49,541 nt of DNA from the NCBI RefSeq assembly GCF_001949145.1, contig NW_019091375.1:597780-647320 (forward strand). The letters are read 5' to 3'. Of the stretch, positions 10,300 through 22,852 are shown in pieces (within the stretch, counting starts at the first letter, position 1; each line of letters begins with the position of its first letter). The notes under the pieces were generated by a model. That model ran no database searches. It was not told the DNA's origin and saw only the letters and a program-made list of their open reading frames with translations. Made by a program: the position numbers and the translations under genes. The DNA comes from Acanthaster planci. Lineage: Eukaryota > Echinodermata > Asteroidea > Valvatida > Acanthasteridae.

Positions 10300-13114
10300 T
10301 AACGTAGGGAACCAAGGGAAAGATCTGCCAGACAGGTTTGTATAAACAGCGTCCAAAAACGACCAAGACGGGGAGGATGTGGGGCGGTGACTCTAAATAC
10401 AACCAACTTGGCTTCGCTTGACCGTGCAGTTTTCAGCATCGTATCCGGCATTTAATGTCAGGGGAGGCCAAATTGAAAATCTACTGCCGCATTGGCCTCA
10501 TTCAACTTGGGAATACTTGCCGTCCCAACATTCTTGCCTTTATTTCATGATGTTGTTTCTTTAAAGTGTTTAGGAGCTAATATTAGATAAGTATTGTAGA
10601 CCGCTTACTTCCTTGCCGATGACGTTTTCTTTGTAAAAAGTAATCATCAAAATAAAAATCCCCTTTCCCCGTTTGATAAACTACTGCAATTATATGATAC
10701 GTTTAGCAGAACCTTCAGCAAAGCACCTTCAATGCATCATCATAGTTGACGGTTTTTTATTTCCTCATAAAAACATGAGCATTGCACTTAAGCAGTCAAC
10801 GGCTGCTTTATTTCCTTATTAAAACATTCCTCACATTCGCACATTGCACTGGAAAACATTGTCATTGGCTGAACACGCAAGTGCACAGTTAAAGTAACTT
10901 CGATGAATTTATTTGGCCCAAACTGCTAGGTTGTTTAAAGAAAACTAGATCGTAGAGTTCGTTTTTTGCAACATGCATACAGCCGACGACACGCTCCACT
11001 GTTGCGTACGTGCCTCTTTTTACTCTATCTAGTATCTCAGCAGCTGAAATGTTTCCTTCCTATTATGCTAACAAACTTAATGTTTAAGATGTCATATTTT
11101 ATGTAGTTCGTTTGACTTTTTTGATGAAATAATTAAGATGGAATTTTCATAATGTTGAGATTGCGTTGTCATTACAAATCTCGTTAAATGTGTACATGTA
11201 TGGGCCGTGTGAACACTCTTGCAAGAGACAAAATTTTAGTACTTACTTGAGATAAGTTTCGGGGAAACCCAAGTTGTTACAAGTCACTATTTTTTTTATT
11301 TGAACCGAGTCGTGTTAACGTAGTGACTCGAGTTGAGTCAAGCATAAAACACAAGTTGAGTCAAGTCATTTACCCATCGCAAATCAAGTCGAGGCACTGA
11401 ATATTGTGACTCGAACCAGACCCGAGTCGAGCCGTCAATACAACTCTGGGGAAATTGAATTGAATTTGACGGCATTCATTCAAGCATTCCTTAAGTGCCT
11501 TTGACAGTAGCCTTCATCACCAGTACATTAAAAAAAAGAACTTTATAATTAAGTTTCGATTTCTTCCCTGCCAGAAGTACTATAACCAGCTTCCTCTGGT
11601 ATCAACTTCATCATGCTGCCGAGCCAGAGAATGGTTACCAGCCAGAACTGCCACAGAATTTGGCATTTCTTGCTCAGCAAATATAAATGTTGAGCCCGAT
11701 TGCGAACTCGGGTTGCCCAGTTAAGAATGCCAAATCAGGCAGAAACAAAACAGTTTCTACTTCCACATGAGGTTCCCGAATGGCGCATTCGGTTTGAGGA
11801 CCAACAATATGTTTTAAGAGATGAGCAATTTCCAATTGAGAATTTTTCATTAAAGTATACTCGGATTTTGTGACAATTCTCAATTCATTTCAATTTATAT
11901 ATGGATCTTTAGTTTCTGTAGAAATGCTCTTTTTTAATGAAAATAACCAGGTATTATATAGATAATGATTCCAGTCATTTTGCACTTTATAATGGTGACA
12001 AAAGTAATCTTTTAATTGATGTATGTTAGCATTTAATTACTGCAATTTAGGAAAGCTTTACTATAGAAGAGTAACTAATTCCATGCTTCTACTTTCATCG
12101 TTTGAATAAAAAGTGATTAATCACAATATAAAATGTCTGAAACACAATTTCATTTCAGAAAATATTACATGAAGATTCTCAGGCGTTTTTGCCTCCATTT
12201 TATAAAAAGCCCCCAACAAAGGAATTTTCACTCCAAAGTCCGAAATGAATACAAATATTTATCAAGTTCATCCTTTGCTAGCATGCTTTATACAGATCTA
12301 GAAATCCAAATTTTACCTTAATGCCGTGAGCACGTAATTTTACCAGACCCCGTTTTGTTACCTCTTTGAAAGTCTAAATATCTGGAATTCACGTCTAACC
12401 AATTTTTCCCAATGACTTTGTCAAATGAGCATCTATCAAGAACAATTCCAAGCAAAGTTTGCTCCTGTTTCGGCAAGTCAAGGTATTCCATTCTCCACAA
12501 TTCTTCTCCATGATTTTCAAGGATGTCTCTTTCATGCCTCTCAGTGAAGGCTCATTCCAAGGATATCAATGCTTCTAACTATAAATATACTTTAAAAAAA
12601 TTGCGACTGGCTCCAACAAAATGAGTATCTAGGTCAATTTATCTGGTTCAGTTTCCATCAGACAGAGCACAGAGAGAGCCTTAGTTTGACGTACTAAGCA
12701 TTGACAATGGGCGTTGGTCAAGAGATTTGAGGGTTGCAGTTGAGTGAGTGCAAAGACTTGTTCGAAGGCCTTCGAACTAAGAAAAAAAAAAACCTCAAAA
12801 AAAAACACACAAAAAAAAGGCGGTCTAACGACCTGCGACACCTTTTGCTAGGCTGGGTCACAACTGTTCTCCCAACAAATTGTCACAGAATGTCTACAAT
12901 AACATCATCTAAAGACGTTAACGTGAACTTCATCTACAGAATTCTATGGTCACACCGGTTAACACACCCATCTTGTGTGACCTTAATCCACCGGCAGCGG
13001 TTAACAAGAAGTTCTTTTCCTCTGACAGGAAACCCGAAATCCCACTGGTGCCCCTACTTTGCTTCTTAAGCACAGTAGTCATTTTTCTTCCTAAACCCCC
13101 CCCCATCCAGTGCT
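10300..13114. other. Intergenic region and 3' flank of the reductase gene
   Basis: No gene is recognised. It is AT-rich, with a GAGTC-rich degenerate patch at about 11300-11430 (words such as GACTCGAGTTGAGTCAAG) that resembles words at 9735-9775 and 20420-20435. An A-rich run at 12780-12820 yields a false frame. The part next to 13115 is the likely 3' UTR of the minus-strand reductase gene. Confidence 0.5.
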
Positions 13115-16100
13115 CTAGTAAGAAAACCTCATGTCAGGGGTGTAACCCAGCTTCTCCAGGTTGGGCAGGCAGGCGAAGTTGATCATGGGAGGCGGTCCGC
13201 ACATGAGGATGATGGTGTCACTGCTGGGCGGTGGCATGTGGTCGCGGATCATATCCTCACTGACGAAGCCACTACTGTACTTCCAGCCTACAGGAAAAAA
13301 AAAGCCAGTCGATTAATAATGTGTGTTTATGAGCAGTTATAATTTTTGACCCAGGAGGAAAAACAAAGGGCCTATTTGATTTGCTGGTACCACTGACCCC
13401 AATCAGTGATCTGATGATGGTTCACCGAGACCAGAACCTGCCTAATGATGCAAGTTCAATTCATTTATATAACGGTTTTTGCCTTTACCAACGTATATAT
13501 TAATAAACACTTTGCTCAGTGCTAGTCTGAGAGCTTGTGAAAAAGTCACAAGCTTACTCGGGTGGGACTCGAACCCACGACCTCCTGCTTACTAGTGCAG
13601 ACATCTTAAAACAGGGCTCAAATCAAATGTAAACACGGATTTACATGATGAGTAAGGTTGAAACTGCAAAACAAACCGTGATGTCATTAGTACATAGGCC
13701 TGGTCTAATCTCAGGAGGTGTCTGAGAATTTATGGCTGCGGCTAAAATTCACACGCATCAATGGAAGCCACGAGGTAGCAGCAATGTTCACTTCGCATAG
13801 ACCCGCATGTTACAGGTAGCCGCAGCCAGTCACAAATCCCACTGTGTGGGACCTCACCTTCCTCCGGCCGGTCCAGTGTGTACCACAGCTTGAAGCGGTC
13901 ACCGTGCTCCTGACTAATCTCTTCTAACTCTGGCCGCAGGAGAATGTCCTTCTCCGTCTGTCCAAAGTGACCAATACAAACATCTCATTGGTCATCACAG
14001 ACTCCCAGCAAGCAGTGGCAGAGGAAAGTTTACATACAGTACACTTCAAGTCTTCAAGTGGAATATTTTAAGCCTTTATTTCTAATAAAGAGCCATTTTT
14101 ATATCCAATCAATCAGGCAATCTACTCTACTTTAATAAATGATTTACAAGTTCATGTAAGCAAATAAGATGTCCAGGCTGATCGGCTGCAGAAAACGAGT
14201 TATGGTCAAGAATCGGCAAAATCAGAAAGATTTGACTTGGACTCTTTCAGTTCAAGTGTAGGTAAACTTTTGACCACAACAGGACACGCCTGAGTGATGC
14301 CACTATCAGCTCATCCAATCACGTCATGTCACGTCACAAGATGATCTGCCATCTAGTTACTTGTGACCAGGTTTCTGATTGGATGGTGTATTACTGGCCA
14401 AAATCTGTTTGGATGACGTATCATCAGCTGCAAATCTGATTGGATGATGCACTGTTGGCAAGAAATCTGATTGGATGATGCACTGTTGGCAAGAAATCTG
14501 ATTGGATGATGCACTGTTGGCAAGAAATCTGATTGGATGATGCATTAATGGCCAGAAGTCTGATTGGACGATGCGTTGTTGGCCAGAAATCTGATTGGAT
14601 GATGCATTATTGACCAGAAATTTGACTGGATGATGCACAGTTATCCAGAAATTGGATTGGATAATTTAGTATTGTCCATAAATCTGATTGAATGTTTTCA
14701 ATTTTAGATTTTAACGTAACTCAGCATAAATGATACATAATTTGGGTACCATGACCAAATGAGCCAATATGAGCTACTGTCAGGGACCACATTTTGTGCA
14801 TGCATTCAATTAAGTGGATTAGGTTTGACAGAAACTAGCACTGGTGCCCAGCTTTATCACCTGGTTGGCAAACAGCAGCCAGAGCTGGCTCTTATCAGCA
14901 GGATCCTTCAAGACTTGACGGGCCAACTGCAGCATCGGAGTGATGCCTGCAAATGCAAAAAAAAAACAATTTTGATCTCCACTTAAAACAGAAACTGATA
15001 TTTTGCATCCATTCTGCACTCCATACTTTTAGCACAACCACAGCATTAGTCATTACAAATGTTACGAGGGAAATATGAATGAGTTTTCAGGGTGCAGCTG
15101 TGGCAGTTTTGCTTTCTCGTCACTAGGGGGCGCCCTCATCTCCTCACCTGTTCCGCCAGCGATCATGCCAATCTTCTTAGCATTCCTTGTCTCGGGTGGA
15201 GATTTCTTGTCTGCTCTGATGCTGAACTTTCCTAGAATGAATACATCAAAAACACCCTAAACTGTGATCAAACTTGCTCAACAGCGATCAACAGTCTTTA
15301 TATCAACTCTTAGTTTACAAGAAAAGTGGTTGTTACCTTGGTTGGTTTTCTCAATAACTGTAGATTGATGACATTAATCTCATACCAGGTTTTGCCCTCA
15401 CACTGACGTTATTCGCACTTGATTCTCAGAATTGTCTGAGATTTGCAAACATATGAGTGGGCTGGGATTTGAACTCATTACTTCTTGCCTACCAGTGCAG
15501 ACGTCTTAACCAGCCCACCATCGAGCTTGCTGGGATCGGTAGCTGGCTCGAATCCAACACGGCAGCAGGTACCACAAGTAGTCAGTGATATTTATTTGGT
15601 TGGGAGTCAGGGAATCTGACTTCATGTTAGGTTCTGCCCTTACACCGACGTATTATCCACTCTGTATTCTCAGATAAATCTGAGTAGACGTCATTACAGT
15701 GATGGTTCGACATTCATGCGCATGTCGCACGCGTTCTCAAATAGGTGTCCAAGTGCCCTTGCAGCGAGTCACAACACCCTATCTGCTCTGAGCGGTAACA
15801 TGAGAGGGCGCTTTTCACATGGACACGACGATCCTCTGGTGGGAAATGGGCACGTGAACGCACAGGTATATGCACGTTTGTCGCAAAGCGTGGTGAGTGC
15901 ACGCAACCAATTTATGTCGGACCATATGGTCTTCACGTGTGCGCTGAGCGTGTGCATGAACTCAGTTGAAGAACTTCCCACTAGCCTGTCTCTCCTTTGC
16001 CGTTGGGGGCGCACTTCAACCTAGGGTGATCAGGGTGCTCTCACCAACACGTGATCCAACATACTTCCGCCCAAAGACTGCAGCACCACGCACAAACTTT

Positions 16101-19100
16101 ACACAGAAGGCGAGCCTTCAAATGTTTATAAATAAGTATGAGACAAAATGTGCTGTACAAATGGTGACCGCTATGCCATTGGGTAAAGAATCAGTGCTAA
16201 ATGTTAAATGAAATATGAACCTCAGTGTTATGTCTACAGTGTACAGTTGCTTAACCAAATGCCTGCCTACGGTATTAAGGTGGTTAATTTCGGGGAAAAA
16301 CCGAACGGTAAAGTGACACTTAGACTTCTTAACGGACCGGTTGGTGGAAAACGTGCTTAAACACAATGCTACATCCAATCAAGCCTCACGATGGGCTAAC
16401 TCTAAACATAATTCAAAGACAAGTGATAACTCCAAACTTAATTGGGACGATACAAAAAACATGCATCAGAGCTACATGTACATGTACTCACCACATCCGT
16501 CGTACACTAGCAGTCCGTTGGGACCACGGACATCGATGGCATCACCGATAGCCATGTTGTCTAGGTACTGCGACATCTTACCTCCCTCGGGGAACTTTGG
16601 GTGTACGTTCTTGAAGTACACCTGGGGGGGGGAGTTGAGAAAGGAATGATGAGATTGTGGTTGTTTCTGAGACTGCATACTTCTAGTGGTGGCAGAAGTG
16701 GGATGATGTTGCCACATACTACTGTTGCTGGAATGGAGTGCCCTGCCCGGTTTGCAAAGCGTCATGCTCCAGAAAGCAGGAACTATGCAGATTTTAAATA
16801 AGTTTCACCGCCTCATAATGCAAGAGCTTGCCCCTTGTTGAATGTAACACATCTTCATCATACATTTAATGCATGAAAGTTTGGCTTGTTACCCAACATG
16901 CCCAAGCAAGTTTTTTACCACCTAGCACGTTTCTGATGGGATGACACTGCTAGGCATACAACGTTCTACTTCCAAAGCCACCATCTTATCACTGAGATTG
17001 CAAGTAGGCGTATGTACATGTAGCTAACTGTCTTTCACAGACTGAATTGGTTAAATATGAATGAAGCTTGTCACTGGGTCCCAGCCGATTCCGGCTAGGT
17101 TGAAAATCCTGCTATGCGGCAAATCTCCGCTGAACAGTGAACAGGGCCAAGAACGGTGACAGCTAGCTTTACCTTGATGACAAGATCCATGAAGCCCTTG
17201 TCCTCGTCGCTGGAGACAGGGGTGTAGGGTCGGATGACCAACTTGCCATCGATGCGACATGTCAAATAGATGTGCTGGCCTTAATTCAACAAAAATGACA
17301 AATAAACAGCTCAAGAGAAAGGCTTCTCATCAACTGGAATCTGATTCTGCTCTCCTTAAAGGCGCCTTTCCATATGCGCGTCAACACTTGTGCCAAGCAT
17401 TATGTATCCGTCAAAATTGCTCCCCGGACAATTTTGAAGGCCGAATGCAATGCACACGTGCGCTATGTTAATGGAGTCAATTTTTGTGTTCGTAAAAAGT
17501 GAAACGCATGAACGCATCATGTATGCAACACACCCAAAAGCAAACATACGGAAAGGTGCCGTAATGCTGTATTTGGGGCTTTTAGATTTAAAAATGCAAA
17601 CAAAACTTCAATATTTACAAGTAAGAGTCGTACATATACAAAGATACCATCTTGGGTAAAGCTTTTCATTATTTTTCATGAAGTCAGTGCCACTTTACGT
17701 GAGCAAAAAGAACCCGTTAGTTACTTGACAACTCATCCTGTGGAGAATATACCACTTTTAGATTAGGTTTTTGAGAAAAATGCTGACAATCTGGTGTGGC
17801 GCTGAGATTTGAGCCCTTGGCTGAATCCGGATGCCCTGGACGGTGATGAAATACCAGGCTCCGCTTGAAGAGAAAGACAAACAACCAGGATACTTCTGCC
17901 TCATAATTACAGGCTCGCAGGCCACCACAAGCGATTCTTCACTGAAGCTTTGGCATGCAATACAGTAAGTTGTTTATCACAATTCCCAGGGCATTCCATG
18001 AGGACGGTTAAGTAAGTTGCTGACATCAAAGTCAACAGAGCAGCTTTTTACAGCCAGGTACAACAGAGCAGAGGAAAGAGTTTGGCAATGCATCAGCTAA
18101 TTGCAAATGCATTTGACGAGTTGAGACTTGTTCGGGTTATTGACGATTCGGGGGTGGGGTGAATAATCCTCTGAGAGAACTTGGTAATGTCTTGATCGGT
18201 GTTCAAAGGTACTGGACAAACTGCCAAGTCTACAGGAAAATAAAGCAGCCTATAAGTACCATTTAGGCATTGCTTTGCACAGGAATTGCTGCCCTGGTTA
18301 TGTCTAAGTGCAAATCATTTGCCTTTCGTTACATGTATCTACAGTGTTGAATTCTGGCTGATACCGAAAGGATCCCAGACATGCATGTACATGTAACAAC
18401 TACCGGGTTTGGGCTATTAACAGCAACCGTAATCGGGAAAAAAAAGCTGTCAAACATGTAACTGAGCATGTCCCGCCGGTGAATATAGAAGACGATGAAA
18501 GGATTGATTTTCTTAAGGGGCGGGGAATTTTCAATGTTAGGCTCTGCTGCAGCTTGAAATGGCGCGGATGTTACAAGGGAAAATCCACTCATGCTCAGCA
18601 AAAAGAAACTGATCAAACTTGGCAGCAGAGCGCCCTCATGAGTTCATGCGCTGAGCATATGACCAATCATTACTCACCAACTGGCAGGCCCAGGATGTGG
18701 TCTTTGGATGGCAGGGCAAAGCGGAAGCGTCTGGTGTCATGACTCACAATCTGAACGATGAAAGGATGAAACAATCAAGGTAACAGACTACATGTGCCTG
18801 TACCTGCTGACTATGCACGGAAAAGATGAGGAGAATTTAAGAAATGAGACTGGATCCCTCCCAAAACATCCTCAAGCTCAGTTTTCTTCCAGTCATTTGG
18901 TTTCAGTTTGTACTAGAAAGAGCAAACGGCGCTTTTTGTTTTGATGTGTCAGACAGCTTGACGAGAAACGACATTTCCAGGCTGTGGGTCCTCATTAATT
19001 TTAACACACTGCACATTTTTGGCAGGCCTGAAAATCGTTTGAGGCAACCAAAAATGTGGCATTTCATCAGGCAACCTTTAATGGCCTTTATGTTGGTTGA

Positions 19101-21563
19101 GGCTCTAGTTTGGAACTTCTCACGCACTCCACAAAGAAAAATGAATCAATAAAAAAAATACACTTTTCTCTATTATTTCCAAAAGCCAAAAAACAAGATG
19201 TCCTTTTTTTTGGGGGGGGGGAGGTATGGCCCCTCTTGCTCTCCTCCTCAACCACCCTCTGCCCCCGGAATCTGCCCTTGGAGACTTCCTACAACTTCCA
19301 AGAGAATCCACACATGACAAAGCACCAATACTTGTAATGTACAATGCAATGTACATGTATACACATACACCTGTCCATGTAAGTACATGTACTGTGGTCT
19401 ATACATGTACATGCCATGCTTAACGCATGCAGTGTAAAACCGCTATCTTTTTGAACTTCTTCCGTTATCAGGGGCACTTAGAAATATTCACTCAAAGCAC
19501 ACGTGGGTCTAAATATGCAACCCAAACTTGATAAGAAGCCTATTTTTAGACAGTAGAACTAACAGCATCGTGTGACACGTCTCTATCAAGAGTGTCGAAA
19601 ATAGCATAGAGATAAATCTCAGACAAATGTTTAAAAAAAAGACCACTAAATATGGTTGGTAAAGAATCGGACCAAAAAAAAATCTCCAACTATATCTCCA
19701 TCCCCCAGTAGCAATTGTACGCCGTGGTGAAATTGACCAATGATAAAAATAGCTGAAAAAAGGCATACAGCTAAACTGAACTGTGAAAATCTCCTCTACT
19801 TTTGTACACAGCCAGTGAGGAAAAAAAACTGAAATCCAAAACAAAAGAAGCTGAAATCAGCTAAAAAGCTGAGAAATCTCACCCCGTTGATGATGCAGCA
19901 TTGATGGTGCTGAACCATACACGTACATGTACATGTAGTTGAATACATTTGTACATGTGCCCATATGAGTAAGGGAAAAGAAGGACTCAACTACAAGTTT
20001 AATTTAAATATGATATACATGTAATAATAACAGTAATACTATTTACAGTTTTTACATAGTGCCTTGAACTAACTTAGATCAAAGCGCTATACATCATTAC
20101 TACCCCTGTTCACTGGGCCCATGAAACATTCCAAATACCATCTCAGCTCCCTGGGGAGTATACAGCTCGATGCTTCCCTTTTCGGCGCAACGCAGCTAAA
20201 TCAACCACAATAACCATCTCTGCCCTCGCAGGGTACCCAATTAATTACTCCTGGGTGGAGAGAGAGGCAATGAGTGACATAACGCCTTGCCCAAGGGCAC
20301 ATGCACCATGGCCCCTGGCTGGATTCGAACCTGCAACCCGCGGCTCTACCCACCGACTACAAATCTGATGCTCTTAACCTCTAGGTCACCCACTCCACTT
20401 TGAGTAACGGAAAAAAGGACTCAAGTCAAGTGCATATGTGCAAGTTTAATTACCATAGCGAGTACTAAAATATGATGGTAGTCAAGTACATATCTTCAAG
20501 TATACGAATGGAACTATACAGGCACATGTATACTCTACAACGCAGGGCCGACTCAATTCAAATAATTCACTATTCGAAAAGTTGACCTGCGATTCGATAT
20601 CCCAATATTCAGTCGTACCGACCGGCAGATCGTTGATGATTAAACCATATACAAAATCAGTTGCAATAATGGACACAATTGTACATTAAAATCACTATAA
20701 TTGTGATAACGGCTCGTCAAGTCTAGGAGTATCTCCGGCCATGACTTAGCAAGGTTTAAGAGACGAACAATACTTCTAGCTCTGTTTAAAATTTCTATTC
20801 CTTTCATTTTTTTACTTACTGTTAGAATCGTTGTAAGATATCCATAGCTTTTCATTAGAATCCGCAAGAAACAAGACTCCATCTCTCCCTTCCTTTCAAG
20901 AATTTTGCATTTGAATATATTCATTTTTGAAAATAATATTCGATAATCCATCAAGTATTCGGATATTTGGCACAGCCCTACAAAAAGAGCACATGACACC
21001 GCGGTACGAGTCTGAACTTGGGACATCCTCCCACATGTCAAATATAGACATAGAAAGCATTTGATGACAACAAATAAAATCAAAACAAAAACAACAACAA
21101 CGACGATGACGACGACATATCGTACGAGTGTTTTCAAGAAAAACTAACAAACCAAAAACCTAGAACGATTTCTCACCTCTTTGTCCACCAGTTCAAATGG
21201 GTACTTCGTCTCGGGATCTTTAAGGGCTTTCAGTGGGCTGGGTGACTTGCGCTTGCCGCCCAGGACGTATCTCCCGATAATGACGGTGGCCGCAAGGACG
21301 CCAACGCCCACCAACACCGGCACACCAAACTGCAATGCAGAACCAATCCGAAGATTACCAGATATGTGAATTAGAACTTACATCTCAATCCTACAAATAT
21401 GTGATTGGTGCTGCGATAAAGTCTGAGGTAACATCTAGGAATATAATCTCTTCTGCTGAGAACTGGTGATTTTGGAGTGACAATTCAACCAGTATAGTCC
21501 GCTATTAAGGTGTGCATGGACAGCTACATATGTACTTACATTTTCGAAAAAGGAATTACCCAT
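13115..21563 (-). CDS. CYB5R3: NADH-cytochrome b5 reductase (CYB5R3-like), nine exons, 309 aa
   Basis: The exons, in transcription order, are 21563-21540, 21329-21177, 18750-18678, 17279-17173, 16621-16492, 15231-15148, 14946-14861, 13957-13858 and 13287-13115; all phases agree. The enzyme passes electrons from NADH through FAD to cytochrome b5 for fatty-acid desaturation, sterol synthesis and heme-protein reduction, on ER or mitochondrial outer membranes. Landmarks are an N-terminal membrane anchor ([17 protein letters not shown], 11-27), the FAD motif RPYTPVS (100-106), GGKMSQ (132-137), the NADH-site GGTGITPM (188-195), CGPPPM (282-287) and a C-terminal aromatic end (MRFSY). The length matches the vertebrate family (about 300 aa). 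[13 protein letters not shown] and [13 protein letters not shown] point to CYB5R3 over CYB5R1, though one invertebrate gene may represent both. Confidence 0.93.
13536..13625 (-). repeat. tRNA-derived SINE fragment (family A)
   Basis: Read on the - strand it carries a tRNA-like head with a near-perfect B box (GGTTCGAGTCC) after CTGCACTAGTAAGCAGGAGG. Closely related heads are at 15465-15545 (-) and 28315-28380 (+). It lies in the last intron of the reductase gene. It does not fold as a full tRNA by eye. Confidence 0.6.
14365..14694. repeat. 31-bp minisatellite with repeated CCAAT boxes
   Basis: About ten and a half copies of a 31-base unit beginning CTGATTGGATGATGCACTGT lie in the intron between reductase exons 7 and 8. 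Three central units are identical and the outer ones have diverged. Most units carry ATTGG, the inverse of the CCAAT core. The 93-codon minus-strand frame here is a by-product of the repeat. Confidence 0.85.
15465..15545 (-). repeat. tRNA-derived SINE fragment (family A)
   Basis: On the - strand it has an A-box-like TGGTGGGCTGGTTAAG, CTGCACTGGTAGGCAAGAAG, then a B-box-like GAGTTCAAATCCC. The flanking words (CTGAGAATTCTGAG-like stretches around 15420 and 15670) also recur near 13500, so each copy is probably longer than its head. Confidence 0.55.
17356..17564. mobile_element. MITE with 20-bp terminal inverted repeats
   Basis: The left end TTAAAGGCGCCTTTCCATATG pairs with the right end (CATACGGAAAGGTGCCGTAA). 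At about 209 bp with no coding frame it looks like a non-autonomous DNA element. It lies in the reductase intron just upstream of exon 4. Confidence 0.6.
19330..19420. repeat. TACATGTA-rich patch
   Basis: Repeated palindromic words ATGTACATGTA, GTACATGTAC and ACATGTACATG lie in the large intron between reductase exons 2 and 3. The same word recurs throughout the window (for example 19921-19936, 23550, 32941, 43144). Confidence 0.6.
20040..20400 (-). repeat. SINE-like repeat with tRNA-like end (family C)
   Basis: It contains the conserved-looking run GCCTTGCCCAAGGGCACATG, then GGATTCGAACCTGC (inverse B box) and a tRNA-like arm ending in TAACCTCTAGGTCACC. It is a typical marine-invertebrate SINE arrangement read on the - strand. 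A degenerate relative lies around 26866-26960 (GGCTTGCCCATGGACACA). Confidence 0.6.
21540..21563 (-). CDS. CYB5R3: Proximal first coding exon of the reductase gene
   Basis: It encodes only MGNSFFEN, ending at AAT|GTAAGT in phase 0 and joining exon 2 at 21329 (acceptor TTCTGCATTGCAG|TTTGG). Glycine at position 2 recalls the myristoylated N-terminus of vertebrate CYB5R3. However, Phe rather than Ser/Thr stands at position 6, so myristoylation is uncertain. Confidence 0.7.
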
Positions 21564-22786
21564 TTTGATGGTTGCAACCACAGTAAAAGATGAATATGCA
21601 CAACATCTATAGCCCAAGCTGCCAGCAACTGTTTGAACCAGACTTTAAAAGGGCAGCCCGCCAGCAGAAATGACACGGCCAAGAGAAAATGAGGCTACTT
21701 GTGTGTAGTTCTGAGTATGTGTCCACTAACTAATGCAGGTTGTAAGAATCCTGGCATGTCGGATTGGCCGTATCACTCACTGATTCCAAGCGGACCAGAA
21801 ACACAGGACCTCTGATTCTCTTTCCGGTAGTGATCAATCTCGGCCAGGCCACTCTGATTAATGATTGGCTGCTCTACAAATAGAACTTTGAAGCTCATTG
21901 GTTGACATCGATTTAGGCCAAACCAAAAAAAAATATTTGTTTCCTATCACACTGGGAGAAATTTAAGAGTGCGGGTGGGCGAAATCAGCCCTGTGTAAAC
22001 ACTTGTTGCGTGGTTAAAGGACATCTGATTTTAGAAAGCAGATGATCGTGGGCATGTAGCCAGAGGGAATTCACAGAGCTGCCACCAGAATGTGTTGTAA
22101 TAACTACAACAGAAAAGACTTCAGCGGGGACAAGCAAAGGCTGTAGCGGTGATTGCGATAACTATCTTCCATTTTCTGAAATCCTGGCTTCATCTCAAGC
22201 AGTGGGTTTAAAGCCCAGCACAGCACACCTTTGCCCAAGAAGGGACTATTTTTTCACAAGACGATCTTCGTATTGATCGCATGAGGCCAAAAAACGCATG
22301 TGGAGTCTCGGTCGGAATTCTGGGTCCAGTGATTCTGATGCCGCAGCCAGAGACACCCCAAGGTTTCAAAAATATGTGTAGCTAGGCAGTGTGTACACAT
22401 GCAAAGGCTAAAAAAAGTTCTGCTTCCAATTTTACGGCATCTGAACGCGGTGAATATTTAGCACTTTTTAAAAAAAATACTGATTCAGTGTGCGACTGTG
22501 CAACAACAGAAGTTGGGCTGAAATAAATTTGTTTCTAAAGAGAACAACACTTAATTTAAAAGGTAACAATTTTGTGCATGAATACATAGTCCATTGAATC
22601 TGCATACACTACATTCAAACTTCAAACAGGGACTACTATGAGACATATTTTTACTTGGTTTCCATCCGATTTCATATTTTCCTCAAATTTTTCCCTAAGA
22701 ACTCATGGGTTGGGCCGTCAAAATACAGCCGGTCGGAAAACTGAAGGCAGAACGTTTTTTTTTGCGTAATGCATCCAGGGTCTTAC

Positions 22787-22852
22787 CTTCTGTGCCGACG
22801 TCAAATTTGGCGCGGTCAAAATGGAATTAATGATGGTGGCCAGTGGAGGCAT
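22787..22852 (-). CDS. CYB5R3: Candidate distal alternative first exon of the reductase gene
   Basis: An ATG in a good initiation context (CCACCATGCC) opens 22 codons beginning MPPLATII and ending CAG AAG|GTAAGA in phase 0. This splices in frame to the same exon 2 (21329) as the proximal first exon. The result would be a 323-aa reductase without the N-terminal glycine. It lies 1.2 kb upstream of the proximal exon. Vertebrate CYB5R3 also uses alternative first exons, which makes this plausible, but there is no transcript evidence. Confidence 0.5.

Noticed and set aside
14357-14638. 93-codon minus-strand repetitive protein
   Set aside because: By-product of the 31-base minisatellite (93 = 3 x 31), inside an intron.
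15714-16024. Possible inverted-repeat element with several ACGTGTGCGC-like words
   Set aside because: I could not pair convincing terminal repeats; left uncalled.
20640-21137. 165-codon minus-strand frame with a very hydrophobic start
   Set aside because: The hydrophobic part is the reverse of a CAACAACGACGATGACG simple stretch. It lies in a reductase intron and has no splice support.
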